A stretch of 9,537 nt of DNA from an uncultured Eubacterium sp. (lineage in GTDB: Bacteria; Bacillota; Clostridia; Oscillospirales; Acutalibacteraceae): assembly GCA_910584985.1 (NCBI GenBank), contig CAJUDJ010000040.1, forward strand, positions 1 to 9,537. Reading direction: 5' to 3'. The notes under the pieces are model-generated. The model saw only the letters and a list, made by a program, of their open reading frames with translations, was not told where the DNA came from and made no database searches. Positions 1 through 6,435 of this stretch are shown one piece after another (the stretch's first letter is position 1; each line of letters opens with the position of its first letter). The position numbers were made by a program, and so were the translations under genes.

Positions 1-159
1 AAATACTGGTACAGACATACAGACGGTTCCTACACAAAGAATGATTGGGAATACAGAGCCAACCAAGAATCGAACCCAATAGCCAAAAACAAACCGTTTT
101 CGCACCTAACGCCATTTTTTGCCTTGCTATACGACAGTATACCTGCGTCAAAGAAATGA
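1..159 (+). pseudogene. Cell-wall-binding repeat protein, 5' part, cut off by an inserted element
   Basis: The frame is open from the window edge and reads KYWYRHTDGSYTKNDWEYR up to about position 57, one unit of the aromatic/glycine-rich choline-binding or glucan-binding-like repeat family (WY..DGS...W). From 57 the reading runs into the inserted element and stops at TGA 157-159. The same frame resumes after the element at 334 with NGSWYFFDANGW, so joining 56 to 333 gives WEY-R-NGSWY, an uninterrupted repeat. This is therefore the upstream half of the same gene as the peptidase at 370-1215. Its signal peptide and start lie outside the window. If expressed it would give a secreted wall-binding protein without a peptidase domain, ending in about 34 unrelated residues encoded by the element. 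Confidence 0.75.
57..75 (+). repeat. Left terminal inverted repeat of the MITE-like element
   Basis: AGCCAACCAAGAATCGAAC. Its reverse complement matches 314-332 with a single mismatch at the thirteenth base. Beyond it the two ends share only scattered matches. Confidence 0.8.
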
Positions 160-313
160 CGCTATGCACAAAAAACGGATTGTTTTAGGTGCGATGCAGT
201 TTAAATCATTCAAATTTTTGGTCAGACAAGGCACAATTTTCATCGCATACTCCTGTATTCGATGAAAATTTAACGAAGTATCAGTAAAAATTTGTTGATT
301 TAAACCTTATTTT

Positions 314-332
314 GTTCGACTCTTGGTTGGCT
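314..332 (-). repeat. Right terminal inverted repeat of the MITE-like element
   Basis: GTTCGACTCTTGGTTGGCT on the plus strand is the inverted partner of 57-75. The host coding frame resumes directly after it with AAC GGC AGC TGG (NGSW). Confidence 0.8.
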
Positions 333-369
333 AAACGGCAGCTGGTATTTTTTTGATGCAAACGGTTGG

Positions 370-1215
370 ATGCTGAGCAATCAGTGGCTGAAATGGGACG
401 GGGACTGGTATTTCCTGAATCCCAGCGGCGTAATGCATACGGGCTGGCTTAAGGACAACGGCAAATGGTATTATTTATCCTCCCGCGGCATTATGCAGAC
501 AGGATGGATAACTGTTGGCGGCAAAGAATATTTCCTGTGGGATGACGGGCATATGCACATTGGCTGGCTGGAGCGATGGAACGGAACCTTTTATTTGAAT
601 TCGGACGGCTCAATGCAGGTTGGCTGGGCAAAAATCAGCGGCAGCTGGTATTACTTTGAAACCAGCGGTAAAATGAGAAAAAGTAAATTATCAGAAAAAC
701 AGCGTAATTATTACTTTGATAATTCCGGAAGACTCTGCAAAACGGAAATATTAATAGAAAGAGTACAGCAAAGGTATAACCAGTGGTGTTGGGCGGCTTG
801 TTCGGAAATGGTTGGGACATATACTATAAATAACGCAACCATAACACAAACGGATATTGTAAAAAAAATCCATGGTTCTCTTTTAGATAAAAGCGGAACA
901 GCTTCCGATGTTGTAAATGCAATTAAATATGCTTCAAACTACACGAAAAATCCAACTTCTTTATTAGGGTCTTTAAGTTATTCGCAGGTAGTTGACAAGC
1001 TTGATGCAAATCATCCAATTGTAATCGGAATATTATGGAACGGCGGGGGCGGTCATATGGTGGTCTGTTCCGGTTATGACAAAAACACTAAAAAAGTACA
1101 GATAATTGACCCATGGAAAAATTGTGCAACAAATTATTATAGTTTTCAAGAAATCTGCCTTGGCGTAGAATTACAATCAGGTAGTGGTTACTGTAATGAA
1201 ATGGTAGTTTATTAA
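370..1215 (+). CDS. Cell-wall-binding repeats plus papain-like (C39/C70-type) cysteine peptidase, separated from its 5' part
   Basis: The first 122 residues hold about six 20-residue wall-binding repeats (for example GWLKDNGKWYYLSSRGIM). The C-terminal 155 residues form a papain-fold peptidase domain resembling the AvrRpt2/C70 and C39-like families: QQRYNQWCWAACSEMV with Cys140 as nucleophile and Gln134 in the oxyanion position, GGHMVVCSGY with His229, and IIDPW with Asp247. By family this is an exported, wall-attached protease; its substrate is unknown. ATG 370 is only the first ATG after the element. It has no ribosome site, and the frame is open from 304, so the true gene began upstream and this is the severed C-terminal half, probably not exported if translated. 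The stop at 1213-1215 lies in the ribosome site of the next gene. The repeat part is GC-richer (421-480 is 50% GC) than what follows. The domain assignment is firm; current function is doubtful. Confidence 0.8.
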   Translation: MLSNQWLKWDGDWYFLNPSGVMHTGWLKDNGKWYYLSSRGIMQTGWITVGGKEYFLWDDGHMHIGWLERWNGTFYLNSDGSMQVGWAKISGSWYYFETSGKMRKSKLSEKQRNYYFDNSGRLCKTEILIERVQQRYNQWCWAACSEMVGTYTINNATITQTDIVKKIHGSLLDKSGTASDVVNAIKYASNYTKNPTSLLGSLSYSQVVDKLDANHPIVIGILWNGGGGHMVVCSGYDKNTKKVQIIDPWKNCATNYYSFQEICLGVELQSGSGYCNEMVVY

Positions 1216-1220
1216 GGAGG
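1214..1220 (+). promoter_or_regulatory. Ribosome binding site overlapping the peptidase stop codon
   Basis: AAGGAGG begins inside the TAA stop (1213-1215) and lies 8 bases before ATG 1229. This fixes the start of the membrane-protein gene and implies translational coupling with the peptidase. The same layout recurs at 2554-2568. Confidence 0.85.
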
Positions 1221-1228
1221 TTCATTTA

Positions 1229-2122
1229 ATGAAAAAAACAATCTGTATATTAACATCATTTTTATTATTATTTTCTATCTGCTTTTCTGCCTTTGCACAA
1301 ACAGACTATTCAAAATTATATGAAGATGCAATTGATTTAAAACCGGTGGAAAATGAAATTTTAGAGGAACTTAGCAATTCAATATTTTATGAAGAAGAAA
1401 AACATTTAACTTTAGAGAATCTTGACAATGACGGCATATTAAAAATATATAATGGTTCCGATTGGCTGAAGAGAAACAGTCTGAATCTTGAGGAATTAAA
1501 TCATTTAAGACAGAATTCAGATTGGTTCTACAGATTATATTTTTGTTTTGAAAATTTATTTATTAACTCTACTGTTACAAAAGGTCGGGAGATAACGGAA
1601 GAAGTAAGAGAAACGATGAATAAAGAAGATTTAGAAGTACTGGAAAGCATTGTTGGAAAATGGCATGTGCAAAGCTATGGCTATGATGCTCCCAAAAATG
1701 AGAATTATAAACATAATTTGGAAAATATTTTAAAAAACAGCAATATTAATTATTCAAAAGCGTATTTTACAGCATATTTAAGCGGTAATATACACTTTGC
1801 TGCAATATTGGTTGATGAAAATTCTGAAATAAAATTCAAGATTTTTGAAGGCGTTGTTAATGATGAAATAATAACCTGCGATAATTCTGATGATACGGTT
1901 TATACTTTTGAAGAAATTAAAGAAATTGCTGCACAATTTGTTCCGTCTGAACCCGGTTATTATGATGGTGTAGATGTTAATATAATTCAATCTCCAAAGC
2001 ATACTGCAACCATAATCGGCTGTGCATTGGCAGGGGCAGTCATTATACTTGCAGCTGCAGCCGCTTCTGTAATTGTTTACAAAAAGAAACATAAAAAGAT
2101 AGAAACAATAAATTTTGAATAA
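1229..2122 (+). CDS. Secreted, C-terminally membrane-anchored protein, module copy 1
   Basis: I do not recognise a named family. Residues 1-23 form a Sec signal peptide (MKK, hydrophobic core, SAFA|Q). Residues 24-258 are a predicted extracytoplasmic domain rich in Glu, Asn and Asp. Residues 261-284 form an Ala/Ile-rich membrane helix followed by a KKKHKK stop-transfer cluster, so the short tail should face the cytoplasm. There is no LPxTG sorting motif. The protein is a paralogue of the one at 2568-3395: both share the signal-peptide end, an IKIY-like patch, SGNI.F.A.L near residue 185, YTFEEIKEIAAQFV (225-238) and IIGCALAGAV at the helix. It follows the peptidase at 13 bp with an overlapping ribosome site, so the two were probably co-expressed; it could be a partner, substrate, inhibitor or immunity protein. 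Base composition is very AT-rich (1741-1800 is 27% GC), unlike typA. Confidence 0.85.
   Translation: MKKTICILTSFLLLFSICFSAFAQTDYSKLYEDAIDLKPVENEILEELSNSIFYEEEKHLTLENLDNDGILKIYNGSDWLKRNSLNLEELNHLRQNSDWFYRLYFCFENLFINSTVTKGREITEEVRETMNKEDLEVLESIVGKWHVQSYGYDAPKNENYKHNLENILKNSNINYSKAYFTAYLSGNIHFAAILVDENSEIKFKIFEGVVNDEIITCDNSDDTVYTFEEIKEIAAQFVPSEPGYYDGVDVNIIQSPKHTATIIGCALAGAVIILAAAAASVIVYKKKHKKIETINFE
2011..2040 (+). repeat. 30-bp exact repeat, copy 1, coding for the membrane-helix start
   Basis: These 30 bases are identical to 3287-3316, including every synonymous position, and encode the IIGCALAGA part of the helix. The neighbouring conserved YTFEEIKEIAAQFV segment differs at several synonymous sites between the two genes. 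Confidence 0.85.
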
Positions 2123-2185
2123 CTGTATTTGTTTGCTGTTCAGCAAATTGCGGCAGATAAATAAAATTAAAAAAAGGGTGATTTT

Positions 2186-2556
2186 GTGAAAACAAAGGCA
2201 AAACAAATACTATGCGTGCTGCTGTTAAACAGTATACTTTTAACAGTTGTGTTTTCAGCGCCTGTTGCTTTGGCAAATGAGGAAGCATTCACGGAAAGGC
2301 ACTTGAAGAATTAATGAGTTTTGATGAAGCTGTTGCTCTGATTGACAGCAATCATCCGTTTGTTATAAATATGGAATGGAATTCGGGCGGCAAACATGCG
2401 GTTGTCTGTTCCGGATACAATTTGGATACTAAACAGATTCAGATAATTGACCCATGGGGAAATAATGAAACCCAATATTACAGTTTTGATGGGATTTGCA
2501 ACGGTGTTTATATAAACGGAAACCGAGGTCATGCCGATTCGATGGTTATTTATTAG
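2186..2556 (+). pseudogene. Collapsed second papain-like peptidase gene: signal peptide plus C-terminal fragment
   Basis: GTG 2186, preceded by AAAAAGGGTG, starts a 42-codon frame with a clear Sec signal peptide (KTKAKQILCVLLLNSILLTV, then APVALA|N) that ends at TAA 2312-2314. A second frame from ATG 2314 (sharing one base with that stop, TAATG) encodes 80 residues homologous to the C-terminal third of the peptidase at 370-1215: SNHPFVIN.EWNSGGKHAVVCSGY with the catalytic His, IIDPWGN with the Asp, and a matching YYSFDGICNGVYING end. The second frame can be read back to about 2281 (SIHGKALEEL), which resembles the first copy's KIHGSLLD. The wall-binding repeats and the QWCWAA catalytic cysteine are absent, so internal sequence was deleted and the frame shifted. 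No peptidase activity is expected. It shows what the start of the intact gene probably looked like. A separately translated cytoplasmic fragment through TAATG coupling cannot be excluded. Confidence 0.8.
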
Positions 2557-2560
2557 GAGG
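2555..2560 (+). promoter_or_regulatory. Ribosome binding site overlapping the pseudogene stop codon
   Basis: AGGAGG overlaps the TAG stop at 2554-2556 and lies 7 bases before ATG 2568. It selects 2568 over the in-frame upstream ATG at 2496, since only the former begins a signal peptide. Confidence 0.85.
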
Positions 2561-2567
2561 GATATAT

Positions 2568-3395
2568 ATGAAAAAATTATTTTCTTTACTGACAGCTGTT
2601 TTCTTTATTTTAATCAGCAGTTTTACCGCATTTGCGCAGGAGTATAATTCTGAAATTTTTGATAATGCAAGTGAATTAAAGATAAGCGAAGAAAAATTGA
2701 TTGATGAATTAAACCGTTCACTTGGATATAATTTTGAAATACCTCTTTCTGCGGACGATTTTGATTATAGCCAATTTATAAAAATTTATGATGCCGAATA
2801 TGCTCTGAATAAAGACGGTTTAAATATTGATAATGCTGAAAAGTTAATCAACCCGTTAAATTACTTTTACAGTGCATATATCGATTATGAAAATAAACAT
2901 ATAATAGCTACGATTGTAAAAGACGATACAGCAGCGAAAGAAGGATGGCGTATTTCCAGCTGCGGATGCCAAGAGCAAGACAGTCCTAATTCTAAGCAGG
3001 ACATTATAAACGTTATAAACAACACTGGCAATAAATATTCAAAAATACAGTTTGTTGCCTGTCCCAGCGGAAATATAAATTTTGTTGCTATGCTGATTTC
3101 TGAAAGCGGAGAGGTCCAGTTTAAAATTCTGGATGGTGCTATTGATGAGGAATTTGTTAATGTTCATACAGATGATAAATTTTACACTTTTGAGGAAATA
3201 AAGGAAATTGCAGCACAGTTTGTTGTTGATGAGGAAAATCCTATCGGAGGCACAGCATCAGTAAACATATTCGATAATCCGGCAATCATAATCGGCTGTG
3301 CATTGGCAGGGGCAGTGCTCATCATTGCAGCCGTAACAGCAGCAGTTATTCTTTCAAAAAAGAAAAAACAGAAAGCTGCTGAATTTAATAATTAA
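2568..3395 (+). CDS. Secreted, C-terminally membrane-anchored protein, module copy 2
   Basis: A 275-residue paralogue of the protein at 1229-2122, with the same architecture: signal peptide at 1-23 (MKKLFSLLTA...FTAFA|Q), an acidic extracytoplasmic domain to about 237, a membrane helix at 239-262 and a KKKKQK cytoplasmic cluster. It differs by a shorter N-terminal half and a CGC motif (133-135) that could form a disulfide or bind metal outside the cell. Its peptidase partner upstream is degraded while this gene is intact, with a strong ribosome site and no internal stops, which suggests that it is either retained for its own function or only recently orphaned. The segment at 2881-2940 is 32% GC. 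No named family is recognised; a role as substrate, inhibitor or surface receptor for the peptidase is inference only. Confidence 0.85.
   Translation: MKKLFSLLTAVFFILISSFTAFAQEYNSEIFDNASELKISEEKLIDELNRSLGYNFEIPLSADDFDYSQFIKIYDAEYALNKDGLNIDNAEKLINPLNYFYSAYIDYENKHIIATIVKDDTAAKEGWRISSCGCQEQDSPNSKQDIINVINNTGNKYSKIQFVACPSGNINFVAMLISESGEVQFKILDGAIDEEFVNVHTDDKFYTFEEIKEIAAQFVVDEENPIGGTASVNIFDNPAIIIGCALAGAVLIIAAVTAAVILSKKKKQKAAEFNN
3287..3316 (+). repeat. 30-bp exact repeat, copy 2, coding for the membrane-helix start
   Basis: Identical to 2011-2040. The flanking bases differ on both sides. See the finding on possible gene conversion. Confidence 0.85.
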
Positions 3396-3436
3396 GCTTT
3401 TAGGCTTAAAAAAATATACAAACCGTGTTTAACTAC

Positions 3437-3465
3437 TTGCCAACTTCCTTCGTAAGTGGTAAAAT
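3437..3465 (+). promoter_or_regulatory. Predicted sigma-A promoter for typA-hemW
   Basis: The -35 box TTGCCA (3437-3442) and the -10 box TAAAAT (3460-3465) are separated by exactly 17 bases. Transcription would begin near 3472, at the foot of the hairpin described next. A 9-base direct repeat TTCCTTCGT lies in the spacer (3445-3453) and again in the hairpin loop (3491-3499). Confidence 0.65.
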
Positions 3466-3467
3466 AT

Positions 3468-3523
3468 TAGGCTGAAACAGAATTAAACTTTTCCTTCGTT
3501 CTGTTTCAGCCTATAAATTTTTT
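3468..3523 (+). terminator. Terminator-like hairpin in the typA 5' leader
   Basis: A perfect 15-bp stem (3468-3482 with 3499-3513, core GCTGAAACAGAA) with a 16-base loop is followed four bases later by a T6 run (3518-3523). It could terminate transcription of the upstream module. However, it lies downstream of the predicted typA promoter and directly before the typA ribosome site, so it may instead act as an attenuator or a stabilising 5' stem for typA-hemW mRNA. Confidence 0.7.
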
Positions 3524-3530
3524 GAAGGTG
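3524..3530 (+). promoter_or_regulatory. Ribosome binding site that selects the TTG start of typA
   Basis: GAAGGTG lies 7 bases before TTG 3538. The nearby ATG at 3531 is in another frame and has no spacing from this site, so TTG is the start. Confidence 0.75.
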
Positions 3531-3537
3531 ATGAATT

Positions 3538-5364
3538 TTGAGCGAAAGAAAAAACATTAAAAATATAGCAATTATTGCTCATGTTGACCACGGCAAAACC
3601 ACACTTGTGGATGAGCTGCTGCATCAGAGCGGCACGTTCCGTGAAAATGAAGCGGTGGACGAGCGTGTGATGGACAGCAATGACCTTGAAAAGGAAAGGG
3701 GAATAACAATCCTTTCCAAAAACACGGCCATTCACTACAAAGATACGAAAATCAATATTGTTGACACACCCGGCCATGCCGATTTCGGCGGCGAGGTTGA
3801 GCGTATTTTAACCATGGTTGACGGCGTGTTGCTTCTTGTGGATGCCTTTGAGGGCTGTATGCCGCAGACCAGATTTGTGCTGAAAAAGGCACTCGGCTTA
3901 CATAAAACACCGCTTGTTGTGGTGAATAAGATAGACAGAGATGGCGCAAGACCCGATGAAGTGATTGACGAAGTGCTTGACCTCTTCATTGAGCTTGGTG
4001 CTGATGATGATCAGATTGAATTTCCCGTTATCTATGCATCTGCAAGAAACGGCTATTCAAGCACGGATTCCTCCGTTCGTGAGGGGGATATGCGTCCGCT
4101 GCTGGATGCAATTCTTGAATATATTCCATCACCTGAGGGCGATGCTGAAGGCCCTGCACAAATTCTTTTTTCCTCCCTTGAATATGATGATTATATCGGC
4201 AGAATCGGTGTTGGCAGAGTAGAAAGAGGCACAGTTAAGGCAAATGCACCTTATGTGCTCTGCAAGCAGGATGACAGCCGGGAAAATATCCGAATAACCA
4301 AGCTGTATCAGTTTGAGGGGCTTAAAAGAGTGCCCTGCACGGAAGCTACTGTGGGGGATTTAATTTGTGTGGCAGGCATTCCAGATCTGAACATAGGTGA
4401 AACAGCATGTGATCCCGATTGTGTTGAACCGCTTCCGTTTGTAAAAATAGACGAGCCTACCATCAGTATGAATTTCATCGTAAACGATTCGCCGTTTGCA
4501 GGCAGAGAGGGTAAATTTGTTACAAGCCGTAACATTCGTGAACGCCTTTTCAAAGAGGTGGAAACCAATGTTTCCATGCGTGTTGAGGAAACGGATTCCA
4601 TGGACACCTTCAAGGTCAGCGGCAGGGGCGAGCTCCACCTTTCCATACTGATAGAAACCATGCGCCGTGAAAACTATGAATTTCAGGTTTCGCGCCCGCA
4701 GGTTATTATGAAAAAGGATGAAAAAACAGGGCAGACGCTTGAACCTGTTGAGCTTGCGATTATTGAGGTGCCGGAAGAATATGTTGGCTCTGTTGTGGAA
4801 AAGCTTTGTTCTCGCAAGGGTGAAATTGCCGTTATGGACACACGCACAACAGGCATGACGCATCTGGAAATCAAAATTCCTTCCAGAGGGCTTATCGGCT
4901 ACAGAAGCGAGTTTTTAACCGATACAAACGGCAATGGCATTATGAACCAGCTCTTCAATGGGTTTGAACCGTATGCCGGTGATATTGCCACAAGAACAAG
5001 AGGCTCTATTATTGTTCACGAAACAGGCACAACAACGGGTTACGGCCTTTGGAATACACAGGACAGAGGCAGACTTTTCGTTGGACCGGGTGTGGATGTT
5101 TACGAGGGTATGATTGTTGGCGAATGTGCCAAGAATGAAGATATCATCTGCAATGTGTGCAAGAAAAAGCACGTTACCAATACACGTGCAAGCGGTTCTG
5201 ACGAAGCATTGAAGCTTGTGCCGCCAACCACGCTTTCACTTGAACAGAGCATGGAGTTTCTTGCGGATGATGAGCTGCTGGAGGTTACGCCGAAATCCAT
5301 CAGGCTTCGCAAAACCATTCTGGATAAGCAGCTTCGCTTAAAGGCTGAAAGCAGAAAGAAATAA
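3538..5364 (+). CDS. typA: TypA/BipA ribosome-associated translational GTPase
   Basis: The 608 residues match the usual length of TypA/BipA. The GTPase domain shows the P-loop AHVDHGKT (14-21), switch I RGIT (54-57), DTPGH (76-80), NKID (130-133) and the SAR motif (168-170). Domain II follows from about residue 205, then EF-G-like domains III and V (GRGELHLSILIETMRRE; SRKGEIAVMD; PSRGLIGYRSEF) and the TypA-specific C-terminal domain ending in basic residues. The family binds the 70S ribosome at the elongation-factor site and supports ribosome assembly and stress or low-temperature growth. The start is a TTG with GAAGGTG 7 bases upstream, and translation gives MSERKNIKNIAIIAHVDHGK as in the family. 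hemW follows at 23 bp on the same strand, so the two are probably one transcript. The gene is GC-richer than the module upstream (3841-3900 is 52%). Confidence 0.97.
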   Translation: MSERKNIKNIAIIAHVDHGKTTLVDELLHQSGTFRENEAVDERVMDSNDLEKERGITILSKNTAIHYKDTKINIVDTPGHADFGGEVERILTMVDGVLLLVDAFEGCMPQTRFVLKKALGLHKTPLVVVNKIDRDGARPDEVIDEVLDLFIELGADDDQIEFPVIYASARNGYSSTDSSVREGDMRPLLDAILEYIPSPEGDAEGPAQILFSSLEYDDYIGRIGVGRVERGTVKANAPYVLCKQDDSRENIRITKLYQFEGLKRVPCTEATVGDLICVAGIPDLNIGETACDPDCVEPLPFVKIDEPTISMNFIVNDSPFAGREGKFVTSRNIRERLFKEVETNVSMRVEETDSMDTFKVSGRGELHLSILIETMRRENYEFQVSRPQVIMKKDEKTGQTLEPVELAIIEVPEEYVGSVVEKLCSRKGEIAVMDTRTTGMTHLEIKIPSRGLIGYRSEFLTDTNGNGIMNQLFNGFEPYAGDIATRTRGSIIVHETGTTTGYGLWNTQDRGRLFVGPGVDVYEGMIVGECAKNEDIICNVCKKKHVTNTRASGSDEALKLVPPTTLSLEQSMEFLADDELLEVTPKSIRLRKTILDKQLRLKAESRKK

Positions 5365-5387
5365 TATAATCTAAGGGATGTGATGAT

Positions 5388-6425
5388 ATGAACGATAAAG
5401 CAGGTTTATATATTCACATCCCTTTTTGCACAAATAAATGCCCGTATTGTGATTTTTATTCCGTTACTTATGAAAAAAAAGCTGCTGAAGCGTATGTTCA
5501 GCAGGTTACGGCGGAATTTGAAAAATACAGGGGTGCTGCATTTGACACTGTGTATTTCGGCGGCGGCACACCAAGTATTTTAGAGCCTGAGTGGATTGGA
5601 AATATTCTTCATTCGGCACGGAGTTGTTTTGATGTAGACAGGAATTCTGAAATTACCATCGAGTGCAACCCAAGCAAAAATCTTGAAAATGATTTTAAAA
5701 AATATGCCGGTTACGGCATAAACAGAATATCTCTTGGTATGCAGAGTGCAGTGAAAAGTGAACGGATGGCGCTGGGCAGAAGAGCAGGCAGAGAAGAAAT
5801 AGCAAAGGCAGTAACAGATGCAAAAAACGCAGGCATTACAAATATAAGCCTTGATTTAATGCTCGGCACGCCGAAGCAGACCTTTGTCGGGCTTGAAGAA
5901 ACCTTTGTGTTTATTGAACAAATGCAGGTTTCCCATATTTCAGCCTATATGTTGAACATTGAGGAAAACACACCCTTTTATAAAATGCAGAACAAGCTGG
6001 AACTGCCGGATGAAAATGCAGCTTCCGATATGTATCTTATGGCGGTGGAAAAACTTGAACAAATGGGCTTTCAGCAGTATGAAATCAGCAATTTTGCAAA
6101 ACCGGGCTTTGAAAGCCGGCACAACATGAAATACTGGCAGCTTATTCCTTATCTTGGAATCGGAAAATCGGCGCATAGCTTCTGGAACGGCAAACGGTTT
6201 TATTATGACCGTGATTTCAACTTTGCAGAGGACGGTGTCGGCGGCAGCGTTGAAGAACAAATTATGCTTGGGCTCAGATTAAAAAGAGGCATTAAAAAAT
6301 CCCTTATAAAAAGGGATTTATCGCCTTATATAAAAGCAGGTTATATGGAGGAAAGCGGGGAAAATATTTCTTTTACTCCAAAAGGCTTTCTAGTTTCAAA
6401 TACAATTCTTACTGAAATTTTGTAA
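5388..6425 (+). CDS. hemW: HemW-type radical SAM heme chaperone (formerly coproporphyrinogen III oxidase-like)
   Basis: The radical SAM cluster motif CTNKCPYC gives Cys14, Cys18 and Cys21, followed by DFYS as in HemW; authentic HemN has an extra cysteine two residues further on. GGGTPS (59-64) binds S-adenosylmethionine. NRISLGMQS, ISLDLMLGTPKQT and YLGIGKSAHSF are conserved family blocks, and EEQIMLGLRLKRGI opens the HemN C-terminal domain. HemW binds heme and delivers it to acceptor proteins; oxidase activity is not expected. At 345 residues it is slightly shorter than many HemW proteins (about 375), mainly in the C-terminal domain, but it ends with the usual GFLVSN.IL motif. AAGGGA lies 9 bases before ATG 5388. 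It converges with bsh, leaving 10 bp between the stops. A 9-bp stem (6297-6305 with 6311-6319) lies within its coding sequence. Confidence 0.93.
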   Translation: MNDKAGLYIHIPFCTNKCPYCDFYSVTYEKKAAEAYVQQVTAEFEKYRGAAFDTVYFGGGTPSILEPEWIGNILHSARSCFDVDRNSEITIECNPSKNLENDFKKYAGYGINRISLGMQSAVKSERMALGRRAGREEIAKAVTDAKNAGITNISLDLMLGTPKQTFVGLEETFVFIEQMQVSHISAYMLNIEENTPFYKMQNKLELPDENAASDMYLMAVEKLEQMGFQQYEISNFAKPGFESRHNMKYWQLIPYLGIGKSAHSFWNGKRFYYDRDFNFAEDGVGGSVEEQIMLGLRLKRGIKKSLIKRDLSPYIKAGYMEESGENISFTPKGFLVSNTILTEIL

Positions 6426-6435
6426 AAAACTATTT

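Larger units (their letters stand above)
57..332. mobile_element. MITE-like insertion, 276 bp, with 19-bp terminal inverted repeats
   Basis: The ends are near-perfect inverted repeats (57-75 and 314-332, 18 of 19 matching). The interior contains nested dyads: 100-109 with 185-194, 121-126 with 227-232, 128-132 with 137-141, 145-150 with 157-162, and an 11-bp perfect stem at 235-245 with 260-270. It has no open frame long enough for a transposase and is AT-rich, as expected of a non-autonomous miniature inverted-repeat element. Its length (92 x 3) keeps the host frame, but it carries in-frame stops at 157-159 (TGA) and 301-303 (TAA), so it disrupts the host gene. No target-site duplication is evident; removing exactly 57-332 restores a canonical repeat. 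The family and the helper transposase are unknown to me. Confidence 0.75.

Noticed and set aside
57..75. The element end resembles the T-arm and acceptor end of a tRNA (GGTTCGA-like on the minus strand)
   Set aside because: No paired T-stem, anticodon arm or D-arm can be drawn, and the same sequence recurs inverted at 314-332, so it is a terminal inverted repeat.
2132..2147. TTTGCT-GTTC-AGCAAA hairpin between the first membrane-protein gene and the pseudogene
   Set aside because: Short stem with no T-run after it; too weak to call a terminator.
1778..2288. Minus-strand open frames opposite the membrane-protein genes
   Set aside because: Low-complexity Phe/Tyr/Asn-rich translations without ribosome sites, antisense to well-supported genes.
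2496..2568. Upstream in-frame ATG at 2496 as the start of the second membrane protein
   Set aside because: It would add 24 residues lacking signal-peptide character and overlaps the pseudogene. ATG 2568 has AGGAGG at 7 bases and begins a clean signal peptide.
3392..3409. TTAAGC...GCTTAA stem right after the second membrane-protein gene, as a plus-strand terminator
   Set aside because: The stem has only 6 bp and is followed by an A-run rather than a T-run. The hairpin at 3468-3513 is a much better candidate.
3511..5318. Several minus-strand frames and one plus-strand frame overlapping typA
   Set aside because: They are shadows of a highly conserved gene, with no recognisable domains or ribosome sites.
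6297..6319. Perfect 9-bp stem (AAATCCCTT / AAGGGATTT) near the end of hemW
   Set aside because: It lies inside conserved hemW coding sequence (KKSLIKRDLS region) and has no T-run, so it is most likely a by-product of lysine-rich codons.
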